From positions 1 to 64,000 of the forward strand of contig NZ_JASGLW010000005.1 in assembly GCF_030156785.1 (NCBI RefSeq): DNA of 64,000 nt, given 5' to 3'. Below are positions 48,474 to 57,026 of the stretch, in pieces; position 1 is the first letter of the stretch; every line of letters begins with the position of its first letter. Both the position numbers and the translations under genes were made by a program. This stretch comes from Methanohalophilus sp. GTDB lineage: Archaea > Halobacteriota > Methanosarcinia > Methanosarcinales > Methanosarcinaceae. The notes below the pieces were generated by a model. It searched no databases and was not told the DNA's origin. It was given only the letters and a program-made list of their open reading frames with translations.

Positions 48474-49232
48474 TTATTTTTTGCGTTCTTCCGCAAGTTC
48501 TTCTAAAAGCTTATTGCGAAGCTCATTTGCCTGCCGACTAGTGCGATCCCGTGGCCTTGGAAGAGTTACGGTTACAATTTCCTTGACCTTACCGGGTCTT
48601 GCGGACATGACTACTATACGGTCGGCGAGATAAACCGCTTCATCAACGCTGTGAGTTACAAAGAGAATTGTTATTTTCTTTTTGCTCCAGATCTGGAGCA
48701 ATTCTTGCTGCAGCAAGTTTCGGGTCTGGGCATCAAGCGCGCCGAAGGGTTCATCCATGAGCAGGACGGATGGGTTATTTGCAAGTGCCCTTACAATCGC
48801 AACTCTCTGCCGCATTCCTCCGGATAATTCATAGGGGTAACTGTTCCTGAATTGTTCAAGACCTACCAGATTTAGGTATTCTTCCGCAGTTTTCAACCTT
48901 TCTGCTTGTGGAACATGTTGCATTTCCATCCCAAATGTTATGTTTTCCATAACCGTTCTCCAGGGGAAAAGAGAATACTCCTGAAATACCATTCCTCTTC
49001 TGGGATCAGGAACTGTAATCGTATCACCATCAAGAGTTACCTGACCCGAATCCGGAATATCAAGTCCTGCTATTATGCGCAACAGAGTGGTCTTCCCACA
49101 GCCTGATGGACCTATAATACATACAAATTCCCCATCTTCTATTTCAAGACTCACATCTTCAAGGGCTTTTGTTGATTCTCCACTATCTTTCTCAAAGGAC
49201 TGCGAAATATGTTTAACTGAAAGATGCCCCAT
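48474..49232 (-). CDS. NitT/TauT-family ABC transporter ATPase
   Basis: 252 residues. Walker [20 protein letters not shown], signature [16 protein letters not shown], Walker [16 protein letters not shown] and the switch His in [15 protein letters not shown]. The sequence is of the SsuB/TauB/NrtD group that energises uptake of sulfonates, taurine, nitrate or similar anions. It shares its first base with the permease stop, so the genes are coupled. Confidence 0.92.
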   Translation of the reverse strand: MGHLSVKHISQSFEKDSGESTKALEDVSLEIEDGEFVCIIGPSGCGKTTLLRIIAGLDIPDSGQVTLDGDTITVPDPRRGMVFQEYSLFPWRTVMENITFGMEMQHVPQAERLKTAEEYLNLVGLEQFRNSYPYELSGGMRQRVAIVRALANNPSVLLMDEPFGALDAQTRNLLQQELLQIWSKKKITILFVTHSVDEAVYLADRIVVMSARPGKVKEIVTVTLPRPRDRTSRQANELRNKLLEELAEERKK

Positions 49233-50017
49233 CAGACAACCACTCCTTTACGCCATTTCAGGATTTTTCCATCAACATACCACCTAAAAACACGGTCAAT
49301 TAATAATCCAAGAAAACCGAGTATTAGCATGTAAACCAGTACGTAATCCATCTGATGAAGATAGTAATGCCACCAGATCTTGTATCCCAACCCACTGCTG
49401 CTTACTCCAAACATCTCAGCTGCTACAAGACACATCCATCCAACACCCATTGCAATCCTTATACCGGCAGCAATTGAGGGCATGGACGACGGTAAAGCTA
49501 CATGGCGTATCAAACATCTGTCATTCATACAGCCAAGCACTTTAGCTGCTTCCACATAAACTCTTGGAATTCCTTTGAATCCAGCAACAGTATTTATAAT
49601 AATTGGAAAAACAGCCCCTACAAAAATAACAAAACCTGCAGAGATATTTGTCAGACCAAACCAAACTATTGCAAATGGTATCCATGCAAGCGGAGGAATC
49701 GGGCGCACCACTTCAATAAGAGGATCAATCGCCTTATTTACATATTTGAACCACCCCATTGCCACCCCTATTGGGATTCCAATAATCAGGGCTGCAAAGA
49801 GACCAAGACCAAAATGCACAAGGCTAGTAAGTAAGTCCATAAAGATAACGCCAGTCTGGACAATATTAACAAATGCTGAAACAACATCGGTAAAGCTTGG
49901 AAGAATAAGTTTTCTCTGGATTAGAAAGTCTGCTATGAACTGCCAGATGATGATTACAACTAGCAGAGATATAAGATCAATACCTTTTCCTGAAAAAGTA
50001 CTCTTCTGGTGATTCAT
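49232..50017 (-). CDS. NitT/TauT-family ABC transporter permease
   Basis: 261 residues from ATG 50017, which has GGAGGT 3 nt upstream; a longer frame from 50053 is less likely. Six membrane segments. The coupling loop is [46 protein letters not shown], the EAA motif of SsuC/TauC proteins. Middle gene of the importer. Confidence 0.92.
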   Translation of the reverse strand: MNHQKSTFSGKGIDLISLLVVIIIWQFIADFLIQRKLILPSFTDVVSAFVNIVQTGVIFMDLLTSLVHFGLGLFAALIIGIPIGVAMGWFKYVNKAIDPLIEVVRPIPPLAWIPFAIVWFGLTNISAGFVIFVGAVFPIIINTVAGFKGIPRVYVEAAKVLGCMNDRCLIRHVALPSSMPSIAAGIRIAMGVGWMCLVAAEMFGVSSSGLGYKIWWHYYLHQMDYVLVYMLILGFLGLLIDRVFRWYVDGKILKWRKGVVV

Positions 50018-50095
50018 GTGACCTCCGGAAAAAATGGAGAGCTGTGCCTCCACTTCCGGAAGCTATTATGTACAGCTCATTAAAGTATGTTGCCG

Positions 50096-51100
50096 TTATT
50101 CTTCTGTGGCAGCCTTGTAGAAACTCAGATCAAATATATCATCCTGAGTCAACTCAGTATCTATGTAACCAAGATCATGCTGTACCTTGGCATAATTTAC
50201 AGTTGAGTTTACAATTATATTTGGATCTGCAATCCACTGGCCATCCCACTCATCAAGGGAAGCGCGTACAACATTAACATCCCATCCGAGTTTGTCAGCA
50301 AATATCTGGGCTGCTTCATCTTTATTCTCAAGGTTATACTCAGTTGCCTTAATGTGGGTTTTCACAATCTGTGTAACCAAATCAGGATTATTGCGGATGA
50401 GGTCACCACTCACAACCAATACACAGCATGCATGTCCAGGCATGATTTCACCGGAAGATACAACGGGTCTCCCACTGCCTTCTTGTTCAATGAGGGTGGG
50501 TGCGGGATGTGGAAGGAACACACCATCAACATGACCTGCAGAGATAGCAGCAATTGCATCTCCCGGACCCATTGCCTTGATAATCACATCTACATCCGGT
50601 TCGAGCCCGTTTTCAATGAGCCAGTTACGCAGAATGGTATCCTGAATGGTTCCCGGTGGGAAAGTTGCAATTGTGAGTCCTTTAAGATCTTCGGGACTTT
50701 CATACGGAATTTCTGGAGCTAAAACAAGATCAGAACCCTGTGAATTTACCCCTGCAACAATTTTGGCATCAAGACCACCGCTTAGTGCAGAAATAAATGG
50801 AGCTGCACCAACGTATGCTACATCCAGGTCGCCTGCAAGCATTGATTGCATTTCAGGAGCACCTGTGGGGAATTCAAATTCATTGATTGTTGTTACGCCA
50901 AAAGGCGCGAGGTCTTCAGCCCACCAGCCCTTTTCATAAGCAGTCATGTATGCAATCTGGTGAGTGCTTGGCTGATATCCGAAATTGATCACTTTTACGA
51001 CCGATGCTTCGCCGTCTTCTTCCGGTGAAATACAGCCGGAAATCAAAACGACGCCGGCAAATACAATCAAAATTAACAAAATAGTTTGAAGTTGTTTCAT
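50096..51100 (-). CDS. NMT1/TauA-like substrate-binding lipoprotein
   Basis: 334 residues from ATG 51100 (MKQLQTILLILIVFAGVVLISGC, lipobox Cys at 23). The mature part has INFGYQPSTHQIAYMTAYEKGWW and MLAGDLDVAYVGAAPFISALSGG, the SsuA/TauA-type fold. ATFPPGTIQDTILRNWL and FLPHPAPTLIEQEGSG follow. It binds the transported anion outside the cell; a sulfur compound, nitrate or a thiamine precursor are all possible. First gene of the importer, divergent from the HTH regulator. Confidence 0.9.
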   Translation of the reverse strand: MKQLQTILLILIVFAGVVLISGCISPEEDGEASVVKVINFGYQPSTHQIAYMTAYEKGWWAEDLAPFGVTTINEFEFPTGAPEMQSMLAGDLDVAYVGAAPFISALSGGLDAKIVAGVNSQGSDLVLAPEIPYESPEDLKGLTIATFPPGTIQDTILRNWLIENGLEPDVDVIIKAMGPGDAIAAISAGHVDGVFLPHPAPTLIEQEGSGRPVVSSGEIMPGHACCVLVVSGDLIRNNPDLVTQIVKTHIKATEYNLENKDEAAQIFADKLGWDVNVVRASLDEWDGQWIADPNIIVNSTVNYAKVQHDLGYIDTELTQDDIFDLSFYKAATEE

Positions 51101-51123
51101 GATAATGCCTCTCAAATAAACAC

Positions 51124-51150
51124 GTCCTATATAGTAAGTCCTATATAGTA
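51124..51150. repeat. Tandem 13-bp repeats in the importer/regulator control region
   Basis: GTCCTATATAGTA occurs at 51124-51136 and 51138-51150, period 14 bp. Each holds the palindrome CTATATAG. It is 24 bp from the substrate-binding protein start and 130 bp from the regulator start. It may be an operator, or it may carry the TATA elements of the importer promoter; both are possible. Confidence 0.6.
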
Positions 51151-51279
51151 GATATAATCTGCAAACTGGAACCATCAAATTTATAGTTTGCCGTGAAACA
51201 TAATTATTTAACCCAATAGTGATAATCTCCAAGGTAATATTTCCTAATAATGAACAATATGTGGAGGAGATTATACAAA

Positions 51280-51810
51280 ATGAGTACTGCAAACAAAGTT
51301 ATAGAAGCTGCATTTGAATCTGATGAAGCTTTCCAACAAACCTTACTTAAGGTCATTAAAGAGGATCTGGGGCTCACAGCAATTAAATTTTCAGAGTATT
51401 CCGGGATTCCTCCAAGTACTCTTTACAAACTTATGTCTGGAAACAGGGAGCCAAATCTGCGCACAATAAGGCAAATTGTAAAAACCATACGCAAAATAGA
51501 AGGGCAGGAAAAAGACGATTTCATTGCAGTAATTGCTGCAAGACCCGTGCTTGACAATATAAAGGAATCAAAAAAGAAAATCTGTGGTAACCTCTGTACT
51601 ATTCGGGAATACTCAGCCACGACGATGGAAGAAGCTATAATTGCCGCAGTGAGAGCTGAAAGGGAAGGTGCAAAAGCACTTGTATGCGCTCCTATAGTCA
51701 GCCCTACCGTTGAGAAAATTCTTCGCATCCCGGTTTCAACTATTATGCCAAAAAATAGTCTTGTGGAAGCTATTGAAAACGTGGCTCGCAAGGTTGAAAT
51801 TAAAGGATAA
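51280..51810 (+). CDS. HTH regulator with PrpR-N-like sensory domain
   Basis: 176 residues from ATG 51280, with GGAGGAGA 9 nt upstream. Residues about 25-65 are an XRE-type HTH (GLTAIKFSEYSGIPPSTLYKLMSGNREPNLRTIRQIV). The C-terminal 90 residues (TIREYSATTMEEAIIAAVRAEREGAKALVCAPIVSPTVEKILRIPVSTIMP) resemble the PrpR N-terminal sensory fold. It is divergent from the NitT/TauT-type importer and is the likely local regulator, which is inference. Confidence 0.8.
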   Translation: MSTANKVIEAAFESDEAFQQTLLKVIKEDLGLTAIKFSEYSGIPPSTLYKLMSGNREPNLRTIRQIVKTIRKIEGQEKDDFIAVIAARPVLDNIKESKKKICGNLCTIREYSATTMEEAIIAAVRAEREGAKALVCAPIVSPTVEKILRIPVSTIMPKNSLVEAIENVARKVEIKG

Positions 51811-52000
51811 AAAAGTATTGTTAATTAAACATGAGTAGTTCTTTATTTCTATATTTTATAGAGCAAAACACAACATTAAGCGTTTGTTTGATGAATTCCC
51901 TTTGTTCATCAGAAAGTTTAAACTCATCCATAGAATCCCGGCTAGAAGCCCTCGAAAAACAGATGGATTTGCTCCTAAAAACGCTATCAGAAGAAAAGAG

Positions 52001-52074
52001 TGGGCCCGCTGAGATTCGAACTCAGGATCCCCGCCGTGTAAAGGCGGTGTCATAACCGTCTAGACCACGGGCCC
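52001..52074 (-). tRNA. tRNA-Val (TAC)
   Basis: 74 nt on the minus strand. Acceptor GGGCCCG/CGGGCCC, anticodon stem CCGCC/GGCGG around TTTACAC, anticodon TAC. T-arm GCTGAGATTCGAACTC on the plus strand. Discriminator A, no CCA. An open frame of 74 residues that runs into it is a tRNA shadow. Confidence 0.95.
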
Positions 52075-52150
52075 AGATTTATTGCAACTCCTTAATGGAA
52101 AAGCTGGTATATATCATTTTTGTAGTCATACCGCTCTCATCTGGAAGCTT

Positions 52151-52160
52151 TTTATATAAA
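52151..52160 (+). promoter_or_regulatory. TATA box, leaderless start
   Basis: TTTATATAAA is centred about 24 nt upstream of GTG 52179. At normal archaeal spacing the transcript would start at or within a few nt of that GTG, so the mRNA is probably leaderless. No Shine-Dalgarno sequence is seen before the GTG. Confidence 0.6.
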
Positions 52161-52178
52161 AATGTCTGATTACGCATA

Positions 52179-52793
52179 GTGCCTGAATCCTCCTATGAAA
52201 ATGAGTCTGAGATTGAAGAGCTTTATCTCGGAGACTATGCAAGCATCGGTTCAATTGTAAGGGAAGCTCTTCCCTTTGAGCTGGTAGCAACAGTAGGAGG
52301 TGTGTTTGCAGGTTTAATTTTTTCCGGGATGACCAACGAATTGCAGATGATTCCGGGGTTGATTGTTATTGCTCCTGCAGTTTTGGGTATGAGGGGAAAC
52401 ATTTCTTCAACACTTGGTTCTCGACTCGGAAGTGCTATTCATATGGGTCTGATTACTGAAGTCGACATGAATAACCCTGAGCTTACTAACAATATTATAG
52501 GTTCCCTTTTATTGAGCTTTATGCTATCTATTTTCCTGGGCATAATGGGTCATTTTATGACTCTTGCAATTGGTCTTGAAAGTGCGGGACCTTTTGTCCT
52601 TATAGCTATTGCAGTAATTGCCGGAGTTTCATCTGGATTAATTCTATCAGTTGTTGCTGTGCTTTTCGCGTTAGGTATGTTCAGGTTCGGATTTGACCCT
52701 GATAATGTAGTAACTCCAGCAATCGCAACAATCGGTGATATTGTATCCATGATAATGCTCTTCATTGCAGCAAAGGTGGTGATTCTCCTGTGA
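52179..52793 (+). CDS. MgtE/SLC41-type membrane domain protein, first half
   Basis: 204 residues with about five hydrophobic segments. The block FSGMTNELQMIPGLIVIAPAVLGMRGNISSTLGSRLGSAIHMG is the MgtE membrane-domain signature; the Asp-rich FDPDNVVTPAIATIGDIVSM forms part of the ion path. It lacks the cytosolic N and CBS domains of bacterial MgtE. Starts at GTG 52179, probably leaderless. It overlaps the second half by 4 nt (GTGA). Likely Mg2+ or other divalent cation transport. Confidence 0.85.
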   Translation: MPESSYENESEIEELYLGDYASIGSIVREALPFELVATVGGVFAGLIFSGMTNELQMIPGLIVIAPAVLGMRGNISSTLGSRLGSAIHMGLITEVDMNNPELTNNIIGSLLLSFMLSIFLGIMGHFMTLAIGLESAGPFVLIAIAVIAGVSSGLILSVVAVLFALGMFRFGFDPDNVVTPAIATIGDIVSMIMLFIAAKVVILL

Positions 52794-53350
52794 GTTATTA
52801 CACCATTAAGGGTATTGTGAGAGGTAGTGTTCCAATTCTTGTTTTTACAGCATTTATCGGCATCATTGCAGGGCAGATTATGAATACAAGACTTGATAGT
52901 CTTCTCTCTTCACCTGTTCTTTTACTTCTGATCCCTGCTCTCATCAAGATTGGAGGAGATACCGGAAGTATGCTTGCAGCAAGACTTGCATCGGCTTTTC
53001 ATATGGGTTTGGGTACCACACATATTCAAAAGAATCCGGTGGTAAGGAACAGCCTGGTAGCTGCTTTTATTGTAGGTATAATTGCATCATTTGTCGTTAG
53101 TTTCCTTGTTTGGATAGCAGGACACTACTTAGATAATTCCCTGCCATTTCGTATAATATTCCAGCTATGTGTCATTGCTGAGATTTTTGAATTGATTGTT
53201 GTATATGCAGCAACGCTTGGAATCGCTATAGCATCTCACCGCTTTGGGCTGGATCCTGATGATACTATTATTCCCATTATTGCAACTCTGGGGGATATTG
53301 TGGGAGTGCTGGCGATATTTACTACAATTAATGCCTTTAACATAATATAA
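52790..53350 (+). CDS. MgtE/SLC41-type membrane domain protein, second half
   Basis: 186 residues, about five hydrophobic segments. It repeats the pattern of the previous gene: LIPALIKIGGDTGSMLAARLASAFHMGLG and FGLDPDDTIIPIIATLGDIVGV. Together the two halves resemble the duplicated membrane domain of SLC41 carriers as separate subunits. Starts at GTG 52790, which overlaps the previous stop. The pair is followed by a PhoU/TrkA-C protein 52 nt away. Confidence 0.85.
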   Translation: MSYYTIKGIVRGSVPILVFTAFIGIIAGQIMNTRLDSLLSSPVLLLLIPALIKIGGDTGSMLAARLASAFHMGLGTTHIQKNPVVRNSLVAAFIVGIIASFVVSFLVWIAGHYLDNSLPFRIIFQLCVIAEIFELIVVYAATLGIAIASHRFGLDPDDTIIPIIATLGDIVGVLAIFTTINAFNII

Positions 53351-53402
53351 ACTAAAATCACTAATATATGAAGATAGAATATATATTCAAGGTCGAAATA
53401 TC

Positions 53403-54605
53403 ATGTCGCCAAAGGAAATAAAGTACAGTCCGAGAAACCTTAAGGATCTTCTTATCGAGATGAAGAACACTTCCGAATTAATGGTTGATTTGGCATATTC
53501 TGCAATGGTTTATGATGATGAGGACATTGCGCATGAAGTCAATAATCTCGAAGAACGCATGGACACTTATTTCTATCAAATGAACATGGCTGCAATACTC
53601 AGCACCAGGAAAGTGGATGAAGCTGAGGAAATGACCGGTGTTCTTCAGTTGGCTTCTTCATCTGAGAAAATAGCAAATGCAGCAGGTGACATTGCTAAGA
53701 TAGTATTGATGGATATGGGGATTCCCCTTGAGTTGAAAATGGCATTGAGGGAAGCTGAAGAAACAATTATTCGCTCAACTGTAAGTGAAGACTCACCAAT
53801 GGTGGGTGCTACACTTGGTGATCTTGAACTTGACACTGAAACAGGGATGTGGATAATAGCAATCCGGCGCAATGCAGACTGGATTTATGATCCTGATCAC
53901 TCTACAAGAATAAGAGCCGGCGATGTGTTATTTGCGCGTGGTCATGACGAAGGGGTTCCACTTTTAGTGGAGCTTGCTACTAATCACAAGTATATCCCCC
54001 AAAGAATCGACCATGAACGTATTCTCAGGGATCTTGAAAGGGCTGTTGATATTATTGTGGATATGAAAAACATGGCTGAGCTTTCTGTGGGACTTGCATA
54101 TTCAGCAATTCTCTTTGACAACGATGATATTGCAGAAGAAGTCAAAGCCATAGAAGTAGAAATGGATTCGATGAAATACGATCTTCAGCATTGGGTACTT
54201 GAAACTGCAAAACATGTAGAAAATGTAGATCAGTTAAAGGGTCTACTCGATCTTGCAAATGCTTCAGAAACAATCTCCGATGCTGCATATGGCATTGCTG
54301 ACACAGTCCTGAGGGATATTGAATTGCATCCCATCATAACTCTTGCTGTCAGGGGTTCGGATGAAGTAATAACTCGTCTGAAAGTTGAGGATTGCTCACC
54401 AATTGTAGGCAAAACATTTGGTGAACTCAAATTGAGCACTGAAACCGGCGTACATATTATGGCAGTAAAAAGAAACGGAAGGTGGGTTTACAGCCCTAGT
54501 GCAAGAACCAAGGTAGAAAGTGGCGATATCCTGATAGGTCGCGGTTCCCACACAGGAGAAGAAGCACTAATTGAGATGTGTTCCTGTCCGGTAAGAAAGG
54601 ATTAA
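53403..54605 (+). CDS. Duplicated PhoU-like/TrkA-C (RCK-C) regulatory protein
   Basis: 400 residues built of two similar halves. Each has a PhoU-like helical part (LLIEMKNTSELMVDLAYSAMVYDDEDIAHEV and IIVDMKNMAELSVGLAYSAILFDNDDIAEEV) and a TrkA-C domain (VGATLGDLELDTETGMWIIAIRRNADWIYDP and VGKTFGELKLSTETGVHIMAVKRNGRWVYSP). It has no membrane segment or NAD-binding domain. RCK-C domains bind small ligands and gate ion channels, so it probably gates the two MgtE-type subunits upstream, by inference from the operon. Confidence 0.85.
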   Translation: MSPKEIKYSPRNLKDLLIEMKNTSELMVDLAYSAMVYDDEDIAHEVNNLEERMDTYFYQMNMAAILSTRKVDEAEEMTGVLQLASSSEKIANAAGDIAKIVLMDMGIPLELKMALREAEETIIRSTVSEDSPMVGATLGDLELDTETGMWIIAIRRNADWIYDPDHSTRIRAGDVLFARGHDEGVPLLVELATNHKYIPQRIDHERILRDLERAVDIIVDMKNMAELSVGLAYSAILFDNDDIAEEVKAIEVEMDSMKYDLQHWVLETAKHVENVDQLKGLLDLANASETISDAAYGIADTVLRDIELHPIITLAVRGSDEVITRLKVEDCSPIVGKTFGELKLSTETGVHIMAVKRNGRWVYSPSARTKVESGDILIGRGSHTGEEALIEMCSCPVRKD

Positions 54606-54612
54606 AATCCCT

Positions 54613-54852
54613 TTATTTTTTTTCGTATTTGCTAAGTGCAGAACGGGCCATCATATTGGAGCCAAAGATATAAATCACCATGACAACTCCAAGCCAGATG
54701 AAATGCTTCCCGATATCTGCCATATCCAGATATTTGAGCGCAAGGCCTATGAATAGGATTACCATGCTTACAAGCCCGATTTTACGGTTTCTGTTTTGTA
54801 TACGAATGTAATTTTGTTTTTCCAGCATGTAGTTTTTCTTATCTTCTTTCAT
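54613..54852 (-). CDS. Small two-segment membrane protein
   Basis: 79 residues. A basic N-terminal region (KQNYIRIQNRNRK) precedes two hydrophobic segments at about 26-42 and 50-68. It ends in Lys/Glu. The sequence is not assigned to a family. It follows sua5 by 10 nt on the same strand, so it is probably in that transcript. Confidence 0.55.
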   Translation of the reverse strand: MKEDKKNYMLEKQNYIRIQNRNRKIGLVSMVILFIGLALKYLDMADIGKHFIWLGVVMVIYIFGSNMMARSALSKYEKK

Positions 54853-54862
54853 GCTCTTATCC

Positions 54863-55912
54863 TCAAAGATTAATCATTTTACTGGCAGCTTTTCGCAATC
54901 TATTAAAGACGGCAGCACCAATTCCCTGTGACGTAAATGAACCGTCTACCAGTATGATATCGATTCCTTCCATGTCCATTTCTCTCATTGCACTAAAAAT
55001 CCGCTGGGCTGCGACAGAAGGTTGGGAGGCTAATCCTAATGAAATAACTTTCATGGCTACAAAATTATCCTGAAGCTCTTCTGTTAGGAGGACTCCGATC
55101 TTCTTTTCTTCGGATGAGTATTGCTGTATTAATTCTGCAATCTTTTGTTTTATAGCTTCCGCACTTCCTTCCAGCAGGATAACTTCCGCATGGGGGGAAT
55201 AATGAGTATATTTCATTCCGGGGGATAGCGGGTTTTTAATACCTTCCTTATTGTCTTTGTATCCAATTTCCACTTTTCCGACAACAGTTTCGATATCTTC
55301 CCTGGAAATTTCTCCTGGTCTCAGGATTATTGGAATGTCACCTCTTGCATCTACAACAGTTGATTCAATGCCGATTTCCGTGTTTCCTCCGTCAATGATT
55401 GCATCTATTTTTCCATTGAGATCATTCATTACATGTGATGCAGACGTAGGACTTGGGCTTCCGGATCTGTTGGCACTGGGTGCTGCAATAGGTGTGCCAG
55501 ATGCAAGTATGAGTTCACGTGCAATTTTATTTGAAGGAAGCCTGATTGCCACACTATCCAGTCCCGCAGTGGTGATATCTGGTACAATTTCTTTCTTTTT
55601 CAGGATTAATGTAAGAGGTCCGGGGCAAAATGTGTCCATGAGTTTTTTTGCTGTGGGATTTATCTCATCTGCAAGACGGAAAAAATCTTCTTTTTTTGCA
55701 ACATGTACAATTAGCGGATTATCAGCAGGTCTTCCTTTAGCTTCAAAAATTTTCTGAACTGCATCTGGATTCAGGGCGTTGGCTCCTAATCCATAAACTG
55801 TTTCTGTTGGAAATGCAACGAGCCCACCTGCCCGAATTATTTTTCCGGCGGACTGCATTACCTCTTCAAAATTTCCCTTGTCCTGAACAAAAAGATGGGT
55901 TTGCATCTTCAT
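54863..55912 (-). CDS. Sua5-type L-threonylcarbamoyladenylate synthase
   Basis: 349 residues. YrdC domain (1-210): GGLVAFPTETVYGLGANALNPDAVQKIFEAKGRPADNPLIVHVA and SGTPIAAPSANRSGSPSPTSASHV. The linker after it holds KNPLSPGMKYTHYSPHAEVIL, and the C-terminal Sua5 domain follows. It makes threonylcarbamoyl-AMP for t6A37 of tRNAs that read ANN codons. The start is ATG 55912 or 55906 (MQTHLFVQD). It ends 10 nt before the small membrane protein. Confidence 0.93.
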   Translation of the reverse strand: MKMQTHLFVQDKGNFEEVMQSAGKIIRAGGLVAFPTETVYGLGANALNPDAVQKIFEAKGRPADNPLIVHVAKKEDFFRLADEINPTAKKLMDTFCPGPLTLILKKKEIVPDITTAGLDSVAIRLPSNKIARELILASGTPIAAPSANRSGSPSPTSASHVMNDLNGKIDAIIDGGNTEIGIESTVVDARGDIPIILRPGEISREDIETVVGKVEIGYKDNKEGIKNPLSPGMKYTHYSPHAEVILLEGSAEAIKQKIAELIQQYSSEEKKIGVLLTEELQDNFVAMKVISLGLASQPSVAAQRIFSAMREMDMEGIDIILVDGSFTSQGIGAAVFNRLRKAASKMINL

Positions 55913-55927
55913 TGGAGTATTCCATCT

Positions 55928-56272
55928 TTATTTGTAAGTTTTTCCGTAATCATCCATAATTGATTCATCACACAAACCGACACCATGTCGGTGTGCAGCT
56001 CTTGCAATCATGTGGGCAGCGATAGGTGCTGTTAATAGCAGAAATAAACCTACAGTTATAGCTTTTAATCCCATTGCCGAAAGTCCGACTTTCAACACAA
56101 TACCAATCATTACTGAAAACGCACCGACAGTTCCGATTTTTGTTGTAGCATGAAGGCGATTATAGACATCAGGAAGACGCAATAAACCGATCATTCCAAG
56201 AAATACAAAGGCTATTCCTATCAGGAAAAAAAACATACTGATAGCGTCAATTGCAGTAGTTAGTGTACTCAA
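55928..56272 (-). CDS. mnhG: Mrp antiporter subunit G
   Basis: 114 residues, three membrane segments. FLGMIGLLRLPDVYNRLHATTKIGTVGAFSVMIG is the MnhG/PhaG signature. Last gene of the seven-gene Mrp operon, overlapping mnhF by 4 nt. The complex exchanges Na+ for H+. Confidence 0.92.
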   Translation of the reverse strand: MSTLTTAIDAISMFFFLIGIAFVFLGMIGLLRLPDVYNRLHATTKIGTVGAFSVMIGIVLKVGLSAMGLKAITVGLFLLLTAPIAAHMIARAAHRHGVGLCDESIMDDYGKTYK

Positions 56273-56535
56273 AATACAGTCCCCTCATCAAGATATTTGG
56301 ATATTGTTACTGTTCCTATGAATGAAATTATTGAAAGTACAAGGGCAACATCAAGGAAAAAAATAGATTCCTGTACAAATGAATAAACACCAAGTGTTAC
56401 CACGATTACTGTAGTCATTGCATCAAGAGCTACCACCCTGTCCGGGATGGTGGGTCCGACTATTACCCTGTAAACGCATGGGATCATTGAAAGAACCATG
56501 AAAACAAGGACAATGTAAAATAGTTCTGAAATCAT
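56269..56535 (-). CDS. mnhF: Mrp antiporter subunit F
   Basis: 88 residues, three membrane segments. YRVIVGPTIPDRVVALDAMTTVIVVTLGVYS is the conserved MnhF/PhaF block. Overlaps mnhE and mnhG by 4 nt each. Confidence 0.92.
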   Translation of the reverse strand: MISELFYIVLVFMVLSMIPCVYRVIVGPTIPDRVVALDAMTTVIVVTLGVYSFVQESIFFLDVALVLSIISFIGTVTISKYLDEGTVF

Positions 56536-57026
56536 TCAAATGCCTCCAAGACGTATTCTTCCAGGTCATCACGAATGGAATCACGAAGTTCCTTTGGATC
56601 GGAAACATCAATTGAATGGATATAGAGTGCGGATCTGTCGTTTGAAACATCAATTGTAAGTGTTCCGGGCGTCAGTGTAATGGTATTGGCGATTGCAGTT
56701 ATGGATAAATCCTTTGTGGTACGCACCGGTACTGCAATGATTCCAGGATGGATATCTATTTTTGGCTGCAAAACGATTTTTGCTACCACAATACTGGCTT
56801 TTATAATTTCTACTATGAGCATTGAAAAGTATCTGACTAATTTTGGTATCCGGAATATAATATTGCGATATGATGTCTGCTTATCGATATCATAAAGTTC
56901 CTTAAATGGCCTGATTACTAAGAGTCCCAGTACAAGGCCGATGAGGAAATTTGGCAAATTAATAGCACCATGAAGGAAACACCATGTCGCTCCCAGTGTT
57001 ACTGAATAAATAACATACTGTTTCAT
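56532..57026 (-). CDS. mnhE: Mrp antiporter subunit E
   Basis: 164 residues. Two N-terminal membrane segments, then YFSMLIVEIIKASIVVAKIVL and the C-terminal ITLTPGTLTIDVSNDRSALYIHSID, both diagnostic for MnhE. Overlaps mnhD by 4 nt. Confidence 0.92.
   Translation of the reverse strand: MKQYVIYSVTLGATWCFLHGAINLPNFLIGLVLGLLVIRPFKELYDIDKQTSYRNIIFRIPKLVRYFSMLIVEIIKASIVVAKIVLQPKIDIHPGIIAVPVRTTKDLSITAIANTITLTPGTLTIDVSNDRSALYIHSIDVSDPKELRDSIRDDLEEYVLEAFE

Noticed and set aside
51831-52055. 74-residue open frame with a coiled-coil-like part ending in a RTQDPRRVKAVS-type tail
   Set aside because: Its 3' end is the complement of tRNA-Val, a classic false frame. The part before the tRNA has no ribosome site.
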